Source: Rhizobium sp. TH135 | GTDB taxonomy: Bacteria > Pseudomonadota > Alphaproteobacteria > Rhizobiales > Rhizobiaceae | DNA: 64,000 nucleotides | Direction of reading: 5' to 3' | Assembly: GCF_002855515.1 (NCBI RefSeq) | Contig: NZ_PKRP01000001.1 | Location: 372,001-436,000 of the forward strand | Shown: piece by piece, positions 28,354-36,351 of the stretch | How the letters are laid out: every line of letters starts with the position of its first letter | Position numbering within the stretch: position 1 is the stretch's first letter | Program-made: the position numbers and the translations under genes | Notes under the pieces: generated by a model | Seen by the model: the letters and a program-made list of their open reading frames with translations, nothing else | Database searches by the model: none | What the model was told of the DNA's origin: nothing

Positions 28354-29550
28354 GTGAACACGCTGGATTTTGACAAGAGACCGGAAGATACGCGCGTTGT
28401 CGTCGCCATGTCGGGCGGCGTGGATTCGTCCGTCGTCGCCGGCATCCTGAAGCGCGAGGGCTATGACGTCCTCGGCATCACGCTGCAGCTTTACGACCAT
28501 GGCGCCGCCGTCCATCGCGCCGGCTCCTGCTGCGCCGGCCAGGACATCGACGATGCCCGCCGCGTCTGCGAAACCCTTGGCATTCCCCATTACGTGCTCG
28601 ACTACGAACAGCGTTTCCGCGACACCGTGATCAACCCGTTCATGGAAAGCTATGTCGCCGGCGAAACGCCGATCCCCTGCGTGGCCTGCAACCAGACGGT
28701 CAAGTTTGCCGATCTGCTTGCGACCGCCAAGGAGCTCGGCGCCGATGCGCTGGCGACCGGCCATTACATCCGCTCGAAGTCGGTGCCGCTCGCCAATGAT
28801 CCCGGCCACCGCGCCCTCTTCCGCCCGATCGACAGCGAACGCGACCAAAGCTATTTCCTCTTTGCCACCACCCAGGAGCAGATCGACTATCTGCGCTTCC
28901 CGCTCGGCGCCATGTCGAAGGCGGAAGTCCGCGTGCTCGCCGAAGACATGGGCCTCGTCGTCGCCCAGAAGGCCGACAGCCAGGACATCTGTTTCGTGCC
29001 CCAGGGCAAATATGCCGATGTCATAAACAAGCTGAAGCCGAATGCGGCACTGGCCGGTGACATCGTCCATCTCGATGGCCGCGTACTGGGCAATCACGAA
29101 GGCATCCTGCATTACACGATCGGCCAGCGGAAGGGTCTGGGCGTCGCCACCGGCGAGCCGCTTTACGTCATCTATCTCGACGCCCGCTCGCGCCGCGTCA
29201 TCGTCGGCCCGAAGGAAGCGCTGGAGACACACCGCGTCTACCTGCGCGACATCAACTGGCTGGGCGACCGCACGCTGGCAGAAGATGCAGCCGACGGCAT
29301 GCCCTGCTTCGCCAAGGTGCGTTCCACCCGCCCGCCGACCCCGGCCGTGCTGCATGCCGACGAGCGCGGCGTCTATGTCGATCTTGAAATCGGCGAAGCC
29401 GGCGTCGCCCCCGGTCAGGCTTGCGTGCTCTATTCGGCAACCGGCGCCGACGCCCGCGTCTATGGCGGCGGCTTCATCGAGCGCTCGGAACGTTCAGGCA
29501 CCGCAGAAGCCTCGCTGAAGGCGCTTCTGGCAAGCCCCGTCGCGGCCTGA
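28354..29550 (+). CDS. mnmA: tRNA-specific 2-thiouridylase MnmA
   Basis: A 398-residue PP-loop enzyme. The ATP-binding motif SGGVDSS lies at residues 20-26, the nucleophile Cys is at about residue 112 in [12 protein letters not shown], and the persulfide-accepting Cys lies in [14 protein letters not shown] and the domain with [10 protein letters not shown] are also typical. It thiolates U34 of tRNA-Lys, -Glu and -Gln using sulfur relayed from IscS. The start is a GTG at 28354. A tRNA-Met gene follows 160 bases downstream. Confidence 0.96.
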   Translation: MNTLDFDKRPEDTRVVVAMSGGVDSSVVAGILKREGYDVLGITLQLYDHGAAVHRAGSCCAGQDIDDARRVCETLGIPHYVLDYEQRFRDTVINPFMESYVAGETPIPCVACNQTVKFADLLATAKELGADALATGHYIRSKSVPLANDPGHRALFRPIDSERDQSYFLFATTQEQIDYLRFPLGAMSKAEVRVLAEDMGLVVAQKADSQDICFVPQGKYADVINKLKPNAALAGDIVHLDGRVLGNHEGILHYTIGQRKGLGVATGEPLYVIYLDARSRRVIVGPKEALETHRVYLRDINWLGDRTLAEDAADGMPCFAKVRSTRPPTPAVLHADERGVYVDLEIGEAGVAPGQACVLYSATGADARVYGGGFIERSERSGTAEASLKALLASPVAA

Positions 29551-29627
29551 AGCCTGAGCTTTCGGGCCGCGTCCAAGGTCTTGGCTCAAGCCGGTGGAAA
29601 GCCACACTGTTTTTGGCCAAACCGCGC

Positions 29628-29657
29628 TTGACTTTGATCGGAGCCTCGCCTTATAAG
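29628..29657 (+). promoter_or_regulatory. promoter of the tRNA-Met gene
   Basis: TTGACT at 29628-29633 and TATAAG at 29652-29657 (18-base spacer; 17 bases if read as TTATAA). This strong match to the housekeeping consensus lies about 50 bases before the tRNA. Confidence 0.75.
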
Positions 29658-29709
29658 CCGCCCATCGCTTCGGACGGGCTGCCACGGCCCACAAGGTTTC
29701 CGAATGTGT

Positions 29710-29786
29710 GGCGGGATAGCTCAGGTGGTTAGAGCGTGGGATTCATAACCCCAAGGTCGGCGGTTCAAGTCCGCCTCCCGCTACCA
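29710..29786 (+). tRNA. tRNA-Met (anticodon CAT, elongator type)
   Basis: 77 nucleotides with an encoded CCA end. The acceptor stem GGCGGGA/TCCCGCT (first pair G-U), D arm GCTC/GAGC, anticodon loop TTCATAA with CAT, variable loop AGGTC and T arm GGCGG/CCGCC with TTCAAGT can all be drawn. A normal first acceptor pair argues against initiator tRNA. Isoleucine-2 tRNA also has CAT, but the body sequence looks like elongator Met. Confidence 0.93.
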
Positions 29787-29925
29787 AAAATCTTTAACTT
29801 TCCAAGTACCTACAACGAAGAACGCGGATCGAACTGCTAAATCAGCGTTTAGCCGAGCCCCACGTCCTCCTCTGGCATCCGGCCATACTTTTAGCTCGTA
29901 TTGGAAAGTGACCAGCGAAAGGGTT

Positions 29926-30594
29926 TCAACGCTTTCTGGAGCCATCTAACACGGCCCCAAGAACCTTTTTTCGCCAGAACTGACTGCCGACGAGTGATGT
30001 GCCCTGGACGGTGATATTCCGGCATCCAGGAATATCCCTGATCGTTTCTATCACCGATTGCCTCAACGCGACCGGCATCCATGGGCTCAGTATCACCCGT
30101 TTGATCCAACTGATTTCGATTGGGACATCAAACGTCTCAACTTCTTCAGTTGCGGAGGAGTAGATTATCCGCAATTCCTGCTCGGGCTCGTAGGGCGCCC
30201 GCTTCAAAAATGGCAGCTCACTGACAAGCCATTGCTTCGGAGACGGACGAAGCATGTCGAGTTTGCGGTATTCAACATTTTGCCATCTGATGCCCTCTAA
30301 GCCGCTTAAGCTTTTGCACAGCTTATCCCGATCGAACTCAAAGCACACGCCGGATGCCCCGACGGTGAAAACACGCCAATGATGGTAAGTTTCTTTGCAG
30401 TCGGCAAAGCATATCGCGAGAAGCGTTCGGAGCTTTAGTGCTTCTTTGTATCGCTCCATACATACGCGGTCATTCCCGTCGTCCCAACGGGACGGGTCCA
30501 ACAGCGTAATTTTCTTTGCCCGAAGCGTGTGTAAGCCCGATGCAAGATCTGTATAGCGACGCAGCCTCTGTGGTAATTTTTTGATAGACGTCAC
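29926..30594 (-). CDS. DUF2971-family protein
   Basis: About 222 residues. The order of motifs (LRRYTDLASGLHTLRAKKITLLDPSRWDDGNDR near the start, then LLAICFADCKETYHHWRVFTVGASGVCFEFDR and a later LRIIYS) fits DUF2971, a family of unknown function often found in variable genome regions and defence-like settings. No catalytic motif is recognised. GTG 30594 is preferred because GGGAGGG is well spaced to it; GTG 30600 is an alternative. Base composition looks lower in GC than the flanking core genes, and the position just after a tRNA suggests acquisition. Confidence 0.72.
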   Translation of the reverse strand: MTSIKKLPQRLRRYTDLASGLHTLRAKKITLLDPSRWDDGNDRVCMERYKEALKLRTLLAICFADCKETYHHWRVFTVGASGVCFEFDRDKLCKSLSGLEGIRWQNVEYRKLDMLRPSPKQWLVSELPFLKRAPYEPEQELRIIYSSATEEVETFDVPIEISWIKRVILSPWMPVALRQSVIETIRDIPGCRNITVQGTSLVGSQFWRKKVLGAVLDGSRKR

Positions 30595-30727
30595 TACCAC
30601 CCCTCCCTTGAACCCATCTTAAACTTAGGGCTTCGAGATGGTTGTAACAGCTTGTCACATTTCGCGCCAAGCGGGCCTACCGGCAATCGCCTTGAAAGAG
30701 TGCAATAGCGGTGGCACATTTGAAGCC

Positions 30728-30961
30728 ATGGAACAGCGCGTCAAAGCTCTCGAAGACGACATGAAGCGGATCGTGCAGGATACCGCCGAGATCAAGGGCA
30801 TGCTGCGCGGCGCCCCGTCTGCGATCGAGTTCGGCGAGCTGAAAGGCCGCGTCAATAGCCTGCCGACCATGGGCAAGGCAGCCGCGATGCTGTCGATCGC
30901 AACTGCTGTCATCGTCATCCTGAACAACTGGACGGCCGTACGTTCCTGGCTCGTCGGTTAA
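30728..30961 (+). CDS. small coiled-coil protein with a C-terminal membrane helix
   Basis: A 77-residue protein starting MEQRVKALEDDMKRIVQDTAEIKGML. The first 30 residues form a heptad-like coiled coil; a loop (GRVNSLPTMGK) and one transmembrane helix (AAAMLSIATAVIVILNNW) follow. Similar small proteins occur beside phage or mobile genes, but no phage gene is visible here. The frame is open from 30638 (longest start), where the residues look unconserved; the ribosome binding site is weak for either start. Confidence 0.6.
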   Translation: MEQRVKALEDDMKRIVQDTAEIKGMLRGAPSAIEFGELKGRVNSLPTMGKAAAMLSIATAVIVILNNWTAVRSWLVG

Positions 30962-30968
30962 CCCGCCC

Positions 30969-31610
30969 TCATCGCGCCGCCCAAACCAACCCTCTCCGCA
31001 CAATCTCCCGCATCTGCGGCACCTCGAACTCCGCCGCCTGGTGGCCGAGCGAGGAGTAGAACACCCTGCCCTGCCCGTGGCGGCGCTTCCAGACGACCGG
31101 CATCACATGCCCGTCGATCCACTCATCGTGCTCGCCGGTGAAGGTGGTCGTCGCCAGCACTTCGTTGTTCGGGTCGACATGCATGTAATACTGCTCGGAG
31201 CGATAGGGAAAATCGCCGATGCCGGAGACCAGCGGGTCATCCGGCTTGGTGATCTCGACCGTGTAATCATAGATATTGCCGGGATGGGCGACCCACTGGC
31301 CGCCGATCATGTATTGATACTGCACGCAATCGCGAAAGCTGTCGCCGGCCTGGCCGTGAAAGCCGCCGAGGCCGACGCCGCCACGGATGGCGAGTTCGAG
31401 GTTCTCGATTTCGGGCTTTTCGATCTTGGTCATCGTCAGCATCGGCACGATGAGGCTGTAGTCGCGGATCGCAGGATCGGCAAAGGCTTCCGTGCCGGCT
31501 TCGACGCGGACGGAAAACCCCTCCGCCTGCAGCATGTCGGAGATGACGGCGGCGCATTGTTCGGGCTGGTGTCCATCCCAGCCGCCCCAGCAAATCAGAA
31601 CCTGACGCAT
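30969..31610 (-). CDS. ThuA-domain protein
   Basis: A 213-residue protein of the ThuA (trehalose-utilisation) fold, related to class I glutamine amidotransferase-like domains. Features are VLICWGGWDGHQPEQCA at the start, GGVGLGGFHGQAGDSFRDC in the middle and VVWKRRHGQGRVFYSSLGHQAAEF near the end. ThuA works with ThuB in rhizobia on 3-keto derivatives of disaccharides. It is followed upstream on the same strand, 22 bases away, by a Gfo/Idh/MocA gene, the ThuB-type partner, so the two form an operon. ATG 31610 has an AGGGAAA site. Confidence 0.9.
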   Translation of the reverse strand: MRQVLICWGGWDGHQPEQCAAVISDMLQAEGFSVRVEAGTEAFADPAIRDYSLIVPMLTMTKIEKPEIENLELAIRGGVGLGGFHGQAGDSFRDCVQYQYMIGGQWVAHPGNIYDYTVEITKPDDPLVSGIGDFPYRSEQYYMHVDPNNEVLATTTFTGEHDEWIDGHVMPVVWKRRHGQGRVFYSSLGHQAAEFEVPQMREIVRRGLVWAAR

Positions 31611-31632
31611 GTGAATTTCCCTGTTGTTGTCT

Positions 31633-32733
31633 TCAGCGGCCGATCAGGCCATCGATGAGCGACTGTTCGAGCGGCGCCGGCCGCTCGACGCTGGTGGTGA
31701 TCTTGACGGTTTCGCCCCGGTCGGAAGCCGTCTGAAAGGCTTCCATGACCTCAAGCACATGCAGCGCGAGATCGCCATTTGCCCGATGCGGCCGGTTGGA
31801 CAGGATGGCATGCGCCATGTCGGCGACGCCGAGCGAGCGCCAATTGCCTTCGGTATAAGGCAGCGTCACCGGGCGCCCTTGCGCCTCGCCGGTCAGCGGC
31901 AGGACAAAGACGTCGCCGCCGAAATGATTGGGATCCGGCACGATCAGGGTGCCCTCGGTGCCATAGACCTCGAGCGGCTTGTGCCAGTGCGCGGCGACAT
32001 CGAAGCTCATGGAGATCTGCACCACCGCGCCATTGGCGAAGGACATCAACCCTGCGACATGCGTCGGCACATGCACCGGGATCGTCTCGCCCCGACGCGG
32101 CTCGCTGCCGATCTTTCTGTTGTCACGTACCTTGGTGGCAAAGCCCGCCACCTTTTCGACCGGACCGAAGAGATTGACGAGATCGGTGATGTAATAGGGC
32201 CCCATGTCGAGCATCGGCCCGCCACCGGCTTCGTAGTAGAAGTCCGGATTGGGATGCCATCGCTCATGGCCGGGGCACATGAAATAGGCCGTGCCGCCGA
32301 TCGGCTGGCCGATCACGCCCTGGTCGATCAGCCCGCGCGCCGTCTGATGCGCGCCGCCGAGAAAGGTGTCGGGGGCAGAGCCGACCCTGAGGTTGAGGGA
32401 TCTGGCCGCCTCGACGAGCCGCTTGCCCTCGGCGAAGGTTACGCCGAGCGGCTTCTCCGAGTAGACATGTTTGCCGGCGGCAAGCGCCTTCAGCCCCACC
32501 TCGACGTGCGCCTTGGGGATCGTCAGGTTGACGATGATCGCAACCTCGGGATCGGCATGAAGCTCGTCGATCGTGCGCGCCGGCACACCGAATTCCGCAG
32601 CCCGCGCTGTGGCCAGATCACTGTTCAGATCGGCGATGCCGCAGACTTTCAGGATAGGAAAATGCTGGAGCGCCTTGAGATAAGCGCCTGAAATATTACC
32701 GCATCCGATGATGCCGATGCCGACCTGCTGCAT
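31633..32733 (-). CDS. Gfo/Idh/MocA-family NAD(P)-dependent oxidoreductase
   Basis: A 366-residue protein. The Rossmann motif is GIGIIGCGNISGAYLKAL (residues 4-21), and the family signature YSEKPLGVTFAEGKRLVEA, with the catalytic Lys, follows the nucleotide domain. The C-terminal half holds the DMGPYYITDLVNLFGPV segment typical of sugar dehydrogenases. It would oxidise or reduce a sugar or keto-sugar. Its pairing with ThuA suggests a 3-keto glycoside substrate. ATG 32733 is preceded by GAGGA; the frame to 32793 is rejected. Confidence 0.92.
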   Translation of the reverse strand: MQQVGIGIIGCGNISGAYLKALQHFPILKVCGIADLNSDLATARAAEFGVPARTIDELHADPEVAIIVNLTIPKAHVEVGLKALAAGKHVYSEKPLGVTFAEGKRLVEAARSLNLRVGSAPDTFLGGAHQTARGLIDQGVIGQPIGGTAYFMCPGHERWHPNPDFYYEAGGGPMLDMGPYYITDLVNLFGPVEKVAGFATKVRDNRKIGSEPRRGETIPVHVPTHVAGLMSFANGAVVQISMSFDVAAHWHKPLEVYGTEGTLIVPDPNHFGGDVFVLPLTGEAQGRPVTLPYTEGNWRSLGVADMAHAILSNRPHRANGDLALHVLEVMEAFQTASDRGETVKITTSVERPAPLEQSLIDGLIGR

Positions 32734-32859
32734 GTCTTGAAGATCCTCGCTCCCGGACGAATGTCCACCTGCGATCGCCGGGCAAGAACGCAACCGTTCC
32801 TCCTCGCTGCCTTGCGATCGCCAGGCAGACTGGGTGCAAATGCGACTGAGGTCAACGCC

Positions 32860-33261
32860 TCATTGTATGGGGTTGACCGTCTGTCGACAGGCATCTTCAC
32901 AGGCCCGGCAGGCCTCGGCGCAGATGCGGCAATGCGGGTGCATCTCGGCATGGCGGCCGCATTCTTCGGCACAGGCTGCACAAGCGCGGGCACAGGCTTC
33001 GACAAGCCCCTGCAGCACCTGCGCGTTGCGTCCGGTGCGTCGGATGGAGGCCCGGCCCGTGGCAAGGCAGATGTCGGCGCAATCCTCGTTCAGTCGGATG
33101 CATTGGCGAAGTTCGTCCACCATGTCTTCCCCGAGGCAGGCATCCGCACAGGAGATGCAGGTCTGCGCGCAGTCGAAGCAGGCCTTGATACAGGCGATCA
33201 GCGCATCATTCGCCTCTCCGTTCGTCATCGGGTGGGTCTCGATCATGGCTCGAATGGACAT
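32860..33261 (-). CDS. cysteine-rich four-helix-bundle copper-storage protein (Csp3-like, DUF326)
   Basis: A 133-residue protein with 18 cysteines, many in C-x3-C or C-x2-C spacing along predicted helices (ACIKACFDCAQTC, CARACAACAEEC, CRICAEACRACEDAC). This matches copper storage proteins that line a four-helix bundle with thiolates and bind many Cu(I) ions. There is no signal peptide, so it belongs with the cytosolic Csp3 type rather than the exported Csp1 type. ATG 33261 has AGGAGG upstream. A GC-rich palindrome lies 65 bases before the start, a possible copper-responsive operator. Confidence 0.9.
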   Translation of the reverse strand: MSIRAMIETHPMTNGEANDALIACIKACFDCAQTCISCADACLGEDMVDELRQCIRLNEDCADICLATGRASIRRTGRNAQVLQGLVEACARACAACAEECGRHAEMHPHCRICAEACRACEDACRQTVNPIQ

Positions 33262-33325
33262 GGTTCTCGCCTCCTGTTTGCGATTGGTGATGCAATTGAA
33301 ACAGAGCGAGGCGCCAAGAGTTCCC

Positions 33326-33344
33326 CACCCCCGATCGGGGGGTG
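33326..33344. promoter_or_regulatory. CsoR-like palindrome upstream of the copper-storage gene
   Basis: CACCCCC, GAT, CGGGGGGTG: an almost perfect GC-rich palindrome (one extra G) between the copper-storage and transglycosylase genes. CsoR/RcnR-family repressors bind G/C-tract palindromes of this kind. No csoR gene is in the window. Confidence 0.4.
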
Positions 33345-33422
33345 CTAGATCCGGGGGCGGTTAAGAAAACCTTTCGTTAAATTTTAATGAATAGAATGGC
33401 CGGCCTGTAGCGAGGTTTTGTC

Positions 33423-34007
33423 ATGCGTACCGCTCTTATTTCCACCCTCGGCGTCATGCTGATGCTGACGGCCTGTGCCAAGCCGCCATCCCAGACCCGC
33501 AATGCCTGCGCGATTTTCGAGCAGCGCGACGGGCTGTTCAACAACTGGCGCCGCGCCGCCGTCGACGCCGAACGCGAATACGGCGTGCCGGTCCCGATCC
33601 TGATGGCGACGATCTATACGGAATCGAGTTTCCGCCATAACGCCAAGCCGCCGCGCAAGATGATCCTGGGTTTCATCCCCGGCAAGCGCGCCTCTTCGGC
33701 CTATGGCTACTCCCAGGCCCTCGACGGCACCTGGGAACGCTACCAGCGCGAAACAGGCCGCTGGGGCGCCCGCCGCACCGATTTCGCCGACGCCATTCGC
33801 TTCATCGGCTGGTATCACCGCGAGAGCGCGACGAAGGTCAACATCCCCTTGAACGACCCCTACAAGCTCTATCTCGCCTATCACTCCGGCCACACCGGCT
33901 ATCTCCGCGGCGCCTACAACAAGCGCCCGGAGGCTCTGCGCGGTGCTAAGCGGTTTACCGAGATTACCTATACTTACGCCAAGCAGCTGCAGCAGTGCCC
34001 GGGCTGA
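33423..34007 (+). CDS. lipoprotein lytic transglycosylase (SLT-domain)
   Basis: A 194-residue protein. The first 18 residues form a lipoprotein signal with lipobox LTAC (Cys18). The SLT domain follows: VPVPILMATIYTESSFRHNAKPP holds the catalytic Glu, SAYGYSQALDGTWERYQ is the second SLT motif, and YLAYHSGHTGYLRG is close to the third. It would cleave peptidoglycan between MurNAc and GlcNAc as an outer-membrane-anchored enzyme. The upstream region is AT-rich (TTAAATTTTAATG) and shared with the divergent copper-storage gene. Confidence 0.9.
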   Translation: MRTALISTLGVMLMLTACAKPPSQTRNACAIFEQRDGLFNNWRRAAVDAEREYGVPVPILMATIYTESSFRHNAKPPRKMILGFIPGKRASSAYGYSQALDGTWERYQRETGRWGARRTDFADAIRFIGWYHRESATKVNIPLNDPYKLYLAYHSGHTGYLRGAYNKRPEALRGAKRFTEITYTYAKQLQQCPG

Positions 34008-34046
34008 AGCTGGGGCACGCGATCAGAGTACCGCACTGAAACGAAA

Positions 34047-34080
34047 AAGCCTCCCCATCGTGACCGATGGGGAGGCTTCT
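34047..34080. terminator. bidirectional Rho-independent terminator
   Basis: AAGCCTCCCCATCG pairs perfectly with CGATGGGGAGGCTT around TGAC, flanked by an A-run on the left and CTT on the right. It serves the transglycosylase gene and the convergent Tim44-like gene. Confidence 0.9.
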
Positions 34081-34101
34081 TGCAATCAGTACCGCTGGAG
34101 A

Positions 34102-35106
34102 TCAGTTGGCGCTCTGGATCGCGGAAATCTGCCACTGGGTGTTCGGGCGGCGGGCGAAGGTCCAGATCTCTACCGATTCGACCGGCGTGTTCGGATCACC
34201 TTCGACAACGTCGCCGCTCTGGCGGTCGACGACATAGTCGATCGCTTCGTAGCGCATCGCCACCGTCGCGTATTCCATCTTGTCCTCGGCCCAGCTTTCA
34301 GAGACATCGCCCTGGACGAGATTAATGTCACGCACCGTGTTCTTCACACCCTTGGTCGCGTTCTCGCTAAGCTCTTCGGCGAGATAGGACATGGCTTCCG
34401 GCGTGGTGATGCGGCGGAGTGCACCATAGTCTTCCTCGGCATAGGCCCGCTGCATTTCCTGCAGGAGCTGTTCGAAACGCTCAAGATCCTTCGGCGTGAT
34501 GCCGAGTTCATCGGCCGGTCCCGAACGGGCGGCAGAGGCGCTGGCCGCAGCACCGCCACCCAGCTTCGGAATCTGGAAGCTCGGACGCGGCTGGTCACCG
34601 CTCTGATTGTCGCGCGCCATCCCGCCAAAGCCGCCGAAACCGGGGCCGCCGCTGGGGCCTGATGCCGGCGCCTGGCGGTTGGCGAACATGCGCATGGCAA
34701 AGCGGATCAGGAAGAAGATCAGCAAGCCCTGCAGGAGCAGGCCGAGGAAGCCGAAGCCACCGCCAAAGCCCGTGCCCATCAGCATGCCGAACAGACCACC
34801 GAGCAGCAGGCCGCCCATGAGGCCACCGGCGAGACCGCCGAACAGGCCACCCGGACGCGCTGCCTGGTTGGCGGCCGTCGACTGGGCCGCACCCGGCTGG
34901 GTCGCATTGGTGCGCGGCGTCATCGTCCGCTCGATCGGAGCAGCCGGTGCCGGCGCCGTGCGGGTGATCGCCGGCTGATTGAAGGTGCGCGTGCCACGGC
35001 TGCCGAAGCCGCCTGAAGCGCGACGGGCTTCAGCGAAATCGACGGCCACAAGCGTGACCATCATGCCGAGCGCGAGCGTCGCTAATATCTTTGCGTTGTG
35101 CCGCAT
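34102..35106 (-). CDS. Tim44-like domain protein
   Basis: A 334-residue protein. It has an N-terminal signal or anchor (MRHNAKILATLALGMMVTLVAVDFAEA), an Ala/Pro/Thr linker, a glycine-rich hydrophobic part with a membrane helix (GFLGLLLQGLLIFFLIRFAMRMF), and a Tim44-type C-terminal domain (about residues 190-334; LGITPKDLERFEQLLQEMQRAYAEEDYGALRRI to the end). Bacterial Tim44-like proteins lie in the inner membrane; their function is poorly known. ATG 35106 is chosen for the AGGACAGG site and the signal. Confidence 0.85.
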   Translation of the reverse strand: MRHNAKILATLALGMMVTLVAVDFAEARRASGGFGSRGTRTFNQPAITRTAPAPAAPIERTMTPRTNATQPGAAQSTAANQAARPGGLFGGLAGGLMGGLLLGGLFGMLMGTGFGGGFGFLGLLLQGLLIFFLIRFAMRMFANRQAPASGPSGGPGFGGFGGMARDNQSGDQPRPSFQIPKLGGGAAASASAARSGPADELGITPKDLERFEQLLQEMQRAYAEEDYGALRRITTPEAMSYLAEELSENATKGVKNTVRDINLVQGDVSESWAEDKMEYATVAMRYEAIDYVVDRQSGDVVEGDPNTPVESVEIWTFARRPNTQWQISAIQSAN

Positions 35107-35233
35107 GGGTGTTTCCTGTCCTCCTCGAAACAGTCTCGATGCCCTTTGGTGGGCTTGGCTCCCATATGGAGAGAGCTCACCCTCTTTTGAAGAGTGAGCC
35201 CCGCAATTTCCATTGAATTTCAAGTGATCGGGA

Positions 35234-35347
35234 TCAGCCGTTGAGCCAGAACTTGATGATCAGGCCGACGATCGTGATCGCAAGGACCCCGCCGGCCCAG
35301 AGGCCGACAAACCACAAAAGACGGCTCGCAATCAGGCGCTTGTCCAT
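35234..35347 (-). CDS. cydX: CydX-like small subunit of cytochrome bd oxidase (DUF2474 type)
   Basis: A 37-residue gene too short for usual ORF cut-offs. Translation gives one transmembrane helix with a charged N-terminus (MDKRLIASRLLWFVGL) and a polar end (IIKFWLNG). Its ATG overlaps the cydB stop by one base (TGATG), so it is the last gene of the cydAB operon. Small single-helix proteins in this place stabilise the oxidase; the DUF2474 kind accompanies the cyanide-insensitive subgroup. Confidence 0.82.
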   Translation of the reverse strand: MDKRLIASRLLWFVGLWAGGVLAITIVGLIIKFWLNG

Positions 35348-36351
35348 CAGTGATAGCCCTCGTCCGGATTGAGCTTGCCGCGGAAGACCCAATAGGCATA
35401 GGCCGTGTAGCCCAGGATCATCGGCACCAGGATGACCGCACCGTAGAGCAGGAAGGCAAGGCTCTCATCAGGTGCGGCAGCTTCCCAGATCGTCAGCGAG
35501 GACGGCACGATATAGGGATAGAAGCTGATGCCGATCCCGGCATAACCGAGCACGAAGAGCCCGAGCGCCGCGATGAATGGCCGCGCGTCATGTCCCACCT
35601 TCAACCCCGAGACGATCAGGTAGAGGCAGCCAAGCACCAGGGCCGGCACGATGACGGAGAAGATCATCGTTGGATAGCCGAACCAGCGCTCGAAATAGGG
35701 CGCTTCCAGGAACGGCGTCCAGAGGCTGAAAATCCCCATGGCCCCGACGGTCGCAAAGGACAGGGGAAGCGCGAGAGAGCGGGCGCGCCTGCATATGTCA
35801 CCCTCCGTCTTCATGACGATCCATGTCGCCCCGAGCAGGGCATAGCCAATGACCAGTGCCACGCCCGTCGCCACCGAAAACGGTGTAAGCCAGTCCCACC
35901 AGCCGCCGGCATAGGCGCGGTCGGTGACCGGGATGCCTTGAACCAGTGCCCCGAGCGCCACGCCCTGGAAGAAGGCCGCAACCACCGAGCCGCCGGTAAA
36001 GGCCCAGTTCCACAGATGCTCCGCCCTTTGCGTCCGCCAGCGGTATTCGAAGGCGACGCCACGGAAGATCAGACCCAGGAGCATCAGGATGATCGGGGCA
36101 TAGAGCGCCGGCAGGATGGTCGCATAGGCGAGCGGGAAGACGGCCAGCAGCCCTCCCCCGCCGAGCACCAGCCAGGTCTCGTTGCCGTCCCAGACGGGCG
36201 CCACCGAGTTCATCATCAGGTCCTTCTCGTGCTTCTCCGGAAAGAAGGGAAAGAGGATCCCGACGCCCAGATCGAAGCCGTCGAGGATGACATAGGCAAG
36301 CACGGCAAAGGCGATGATGCCGGCCCAGATGAAGGGGAGATCAATGGGCAT
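35347..36351 (-). CDS. cydB: cytochrome bd-type quinol oxidase subunit II
   Basis: A 334-residue membrane protein with about nine helices, of the usual CydB length for the short type. Landmarks are MPIDLPFIWAGIIAFAVLAYVILDGFDLGVGILFPF at the start and AAPDESLAFLLYG, VLVPMILGYTAYAYWVFRGK at the end. It forms the heterodimer with CydA, which reduces oxygen to water using ubiquinol and resists cyanide and low oxygen. ATG 36351 has a GGAGG site and overlaps the cydA end by 11 bases; the frame to 36438 is rejected. Confidence 0.96.
   Translation of the reverse strand: MPIDLPFIWAGIIAFAVLAYVILDGFDLGVGILFPFFPEKHEKDLMMNSVAPVWDGNETWLVLGGGGLLAVFPLAYATILPALYAPIILMLLGLIFRGVAFEYRWRTQRAEHLWNWAFTGGSVVAAFFQGVALGALVQGIPVTDRAYAGGWWDWLTPFSVATGVALVIGYALLGATWIVMKTEGDICRRARSLALPLSFATVGAMGIFSLWTPFLEAPYFERWFGYPTMIFSVIVPALVLGCLYLIVSGLKVGHDARPFIAALGLFVLGYAGIGISFYPYIVPSSLTIWEAAAPDESLAFLLYGAVILVPMILGYTAYAYWVFRGKLNPDEGYH

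Noticed and set aside
29710..29786. the CAT tRNA as tRNA-Ile2 or initiator tRNA
   Set aside because: The body of the sequence and its G-U first acceptor pair fit elongator Met better; a tRNA model comparison would settle it.
29787..30961. attachment-site duplication of the tRNA-Met 3' end
   Set aside because: I looked for a second copy of the tRNA end downstream of the accessory genes and saw none; there is also no integrase.
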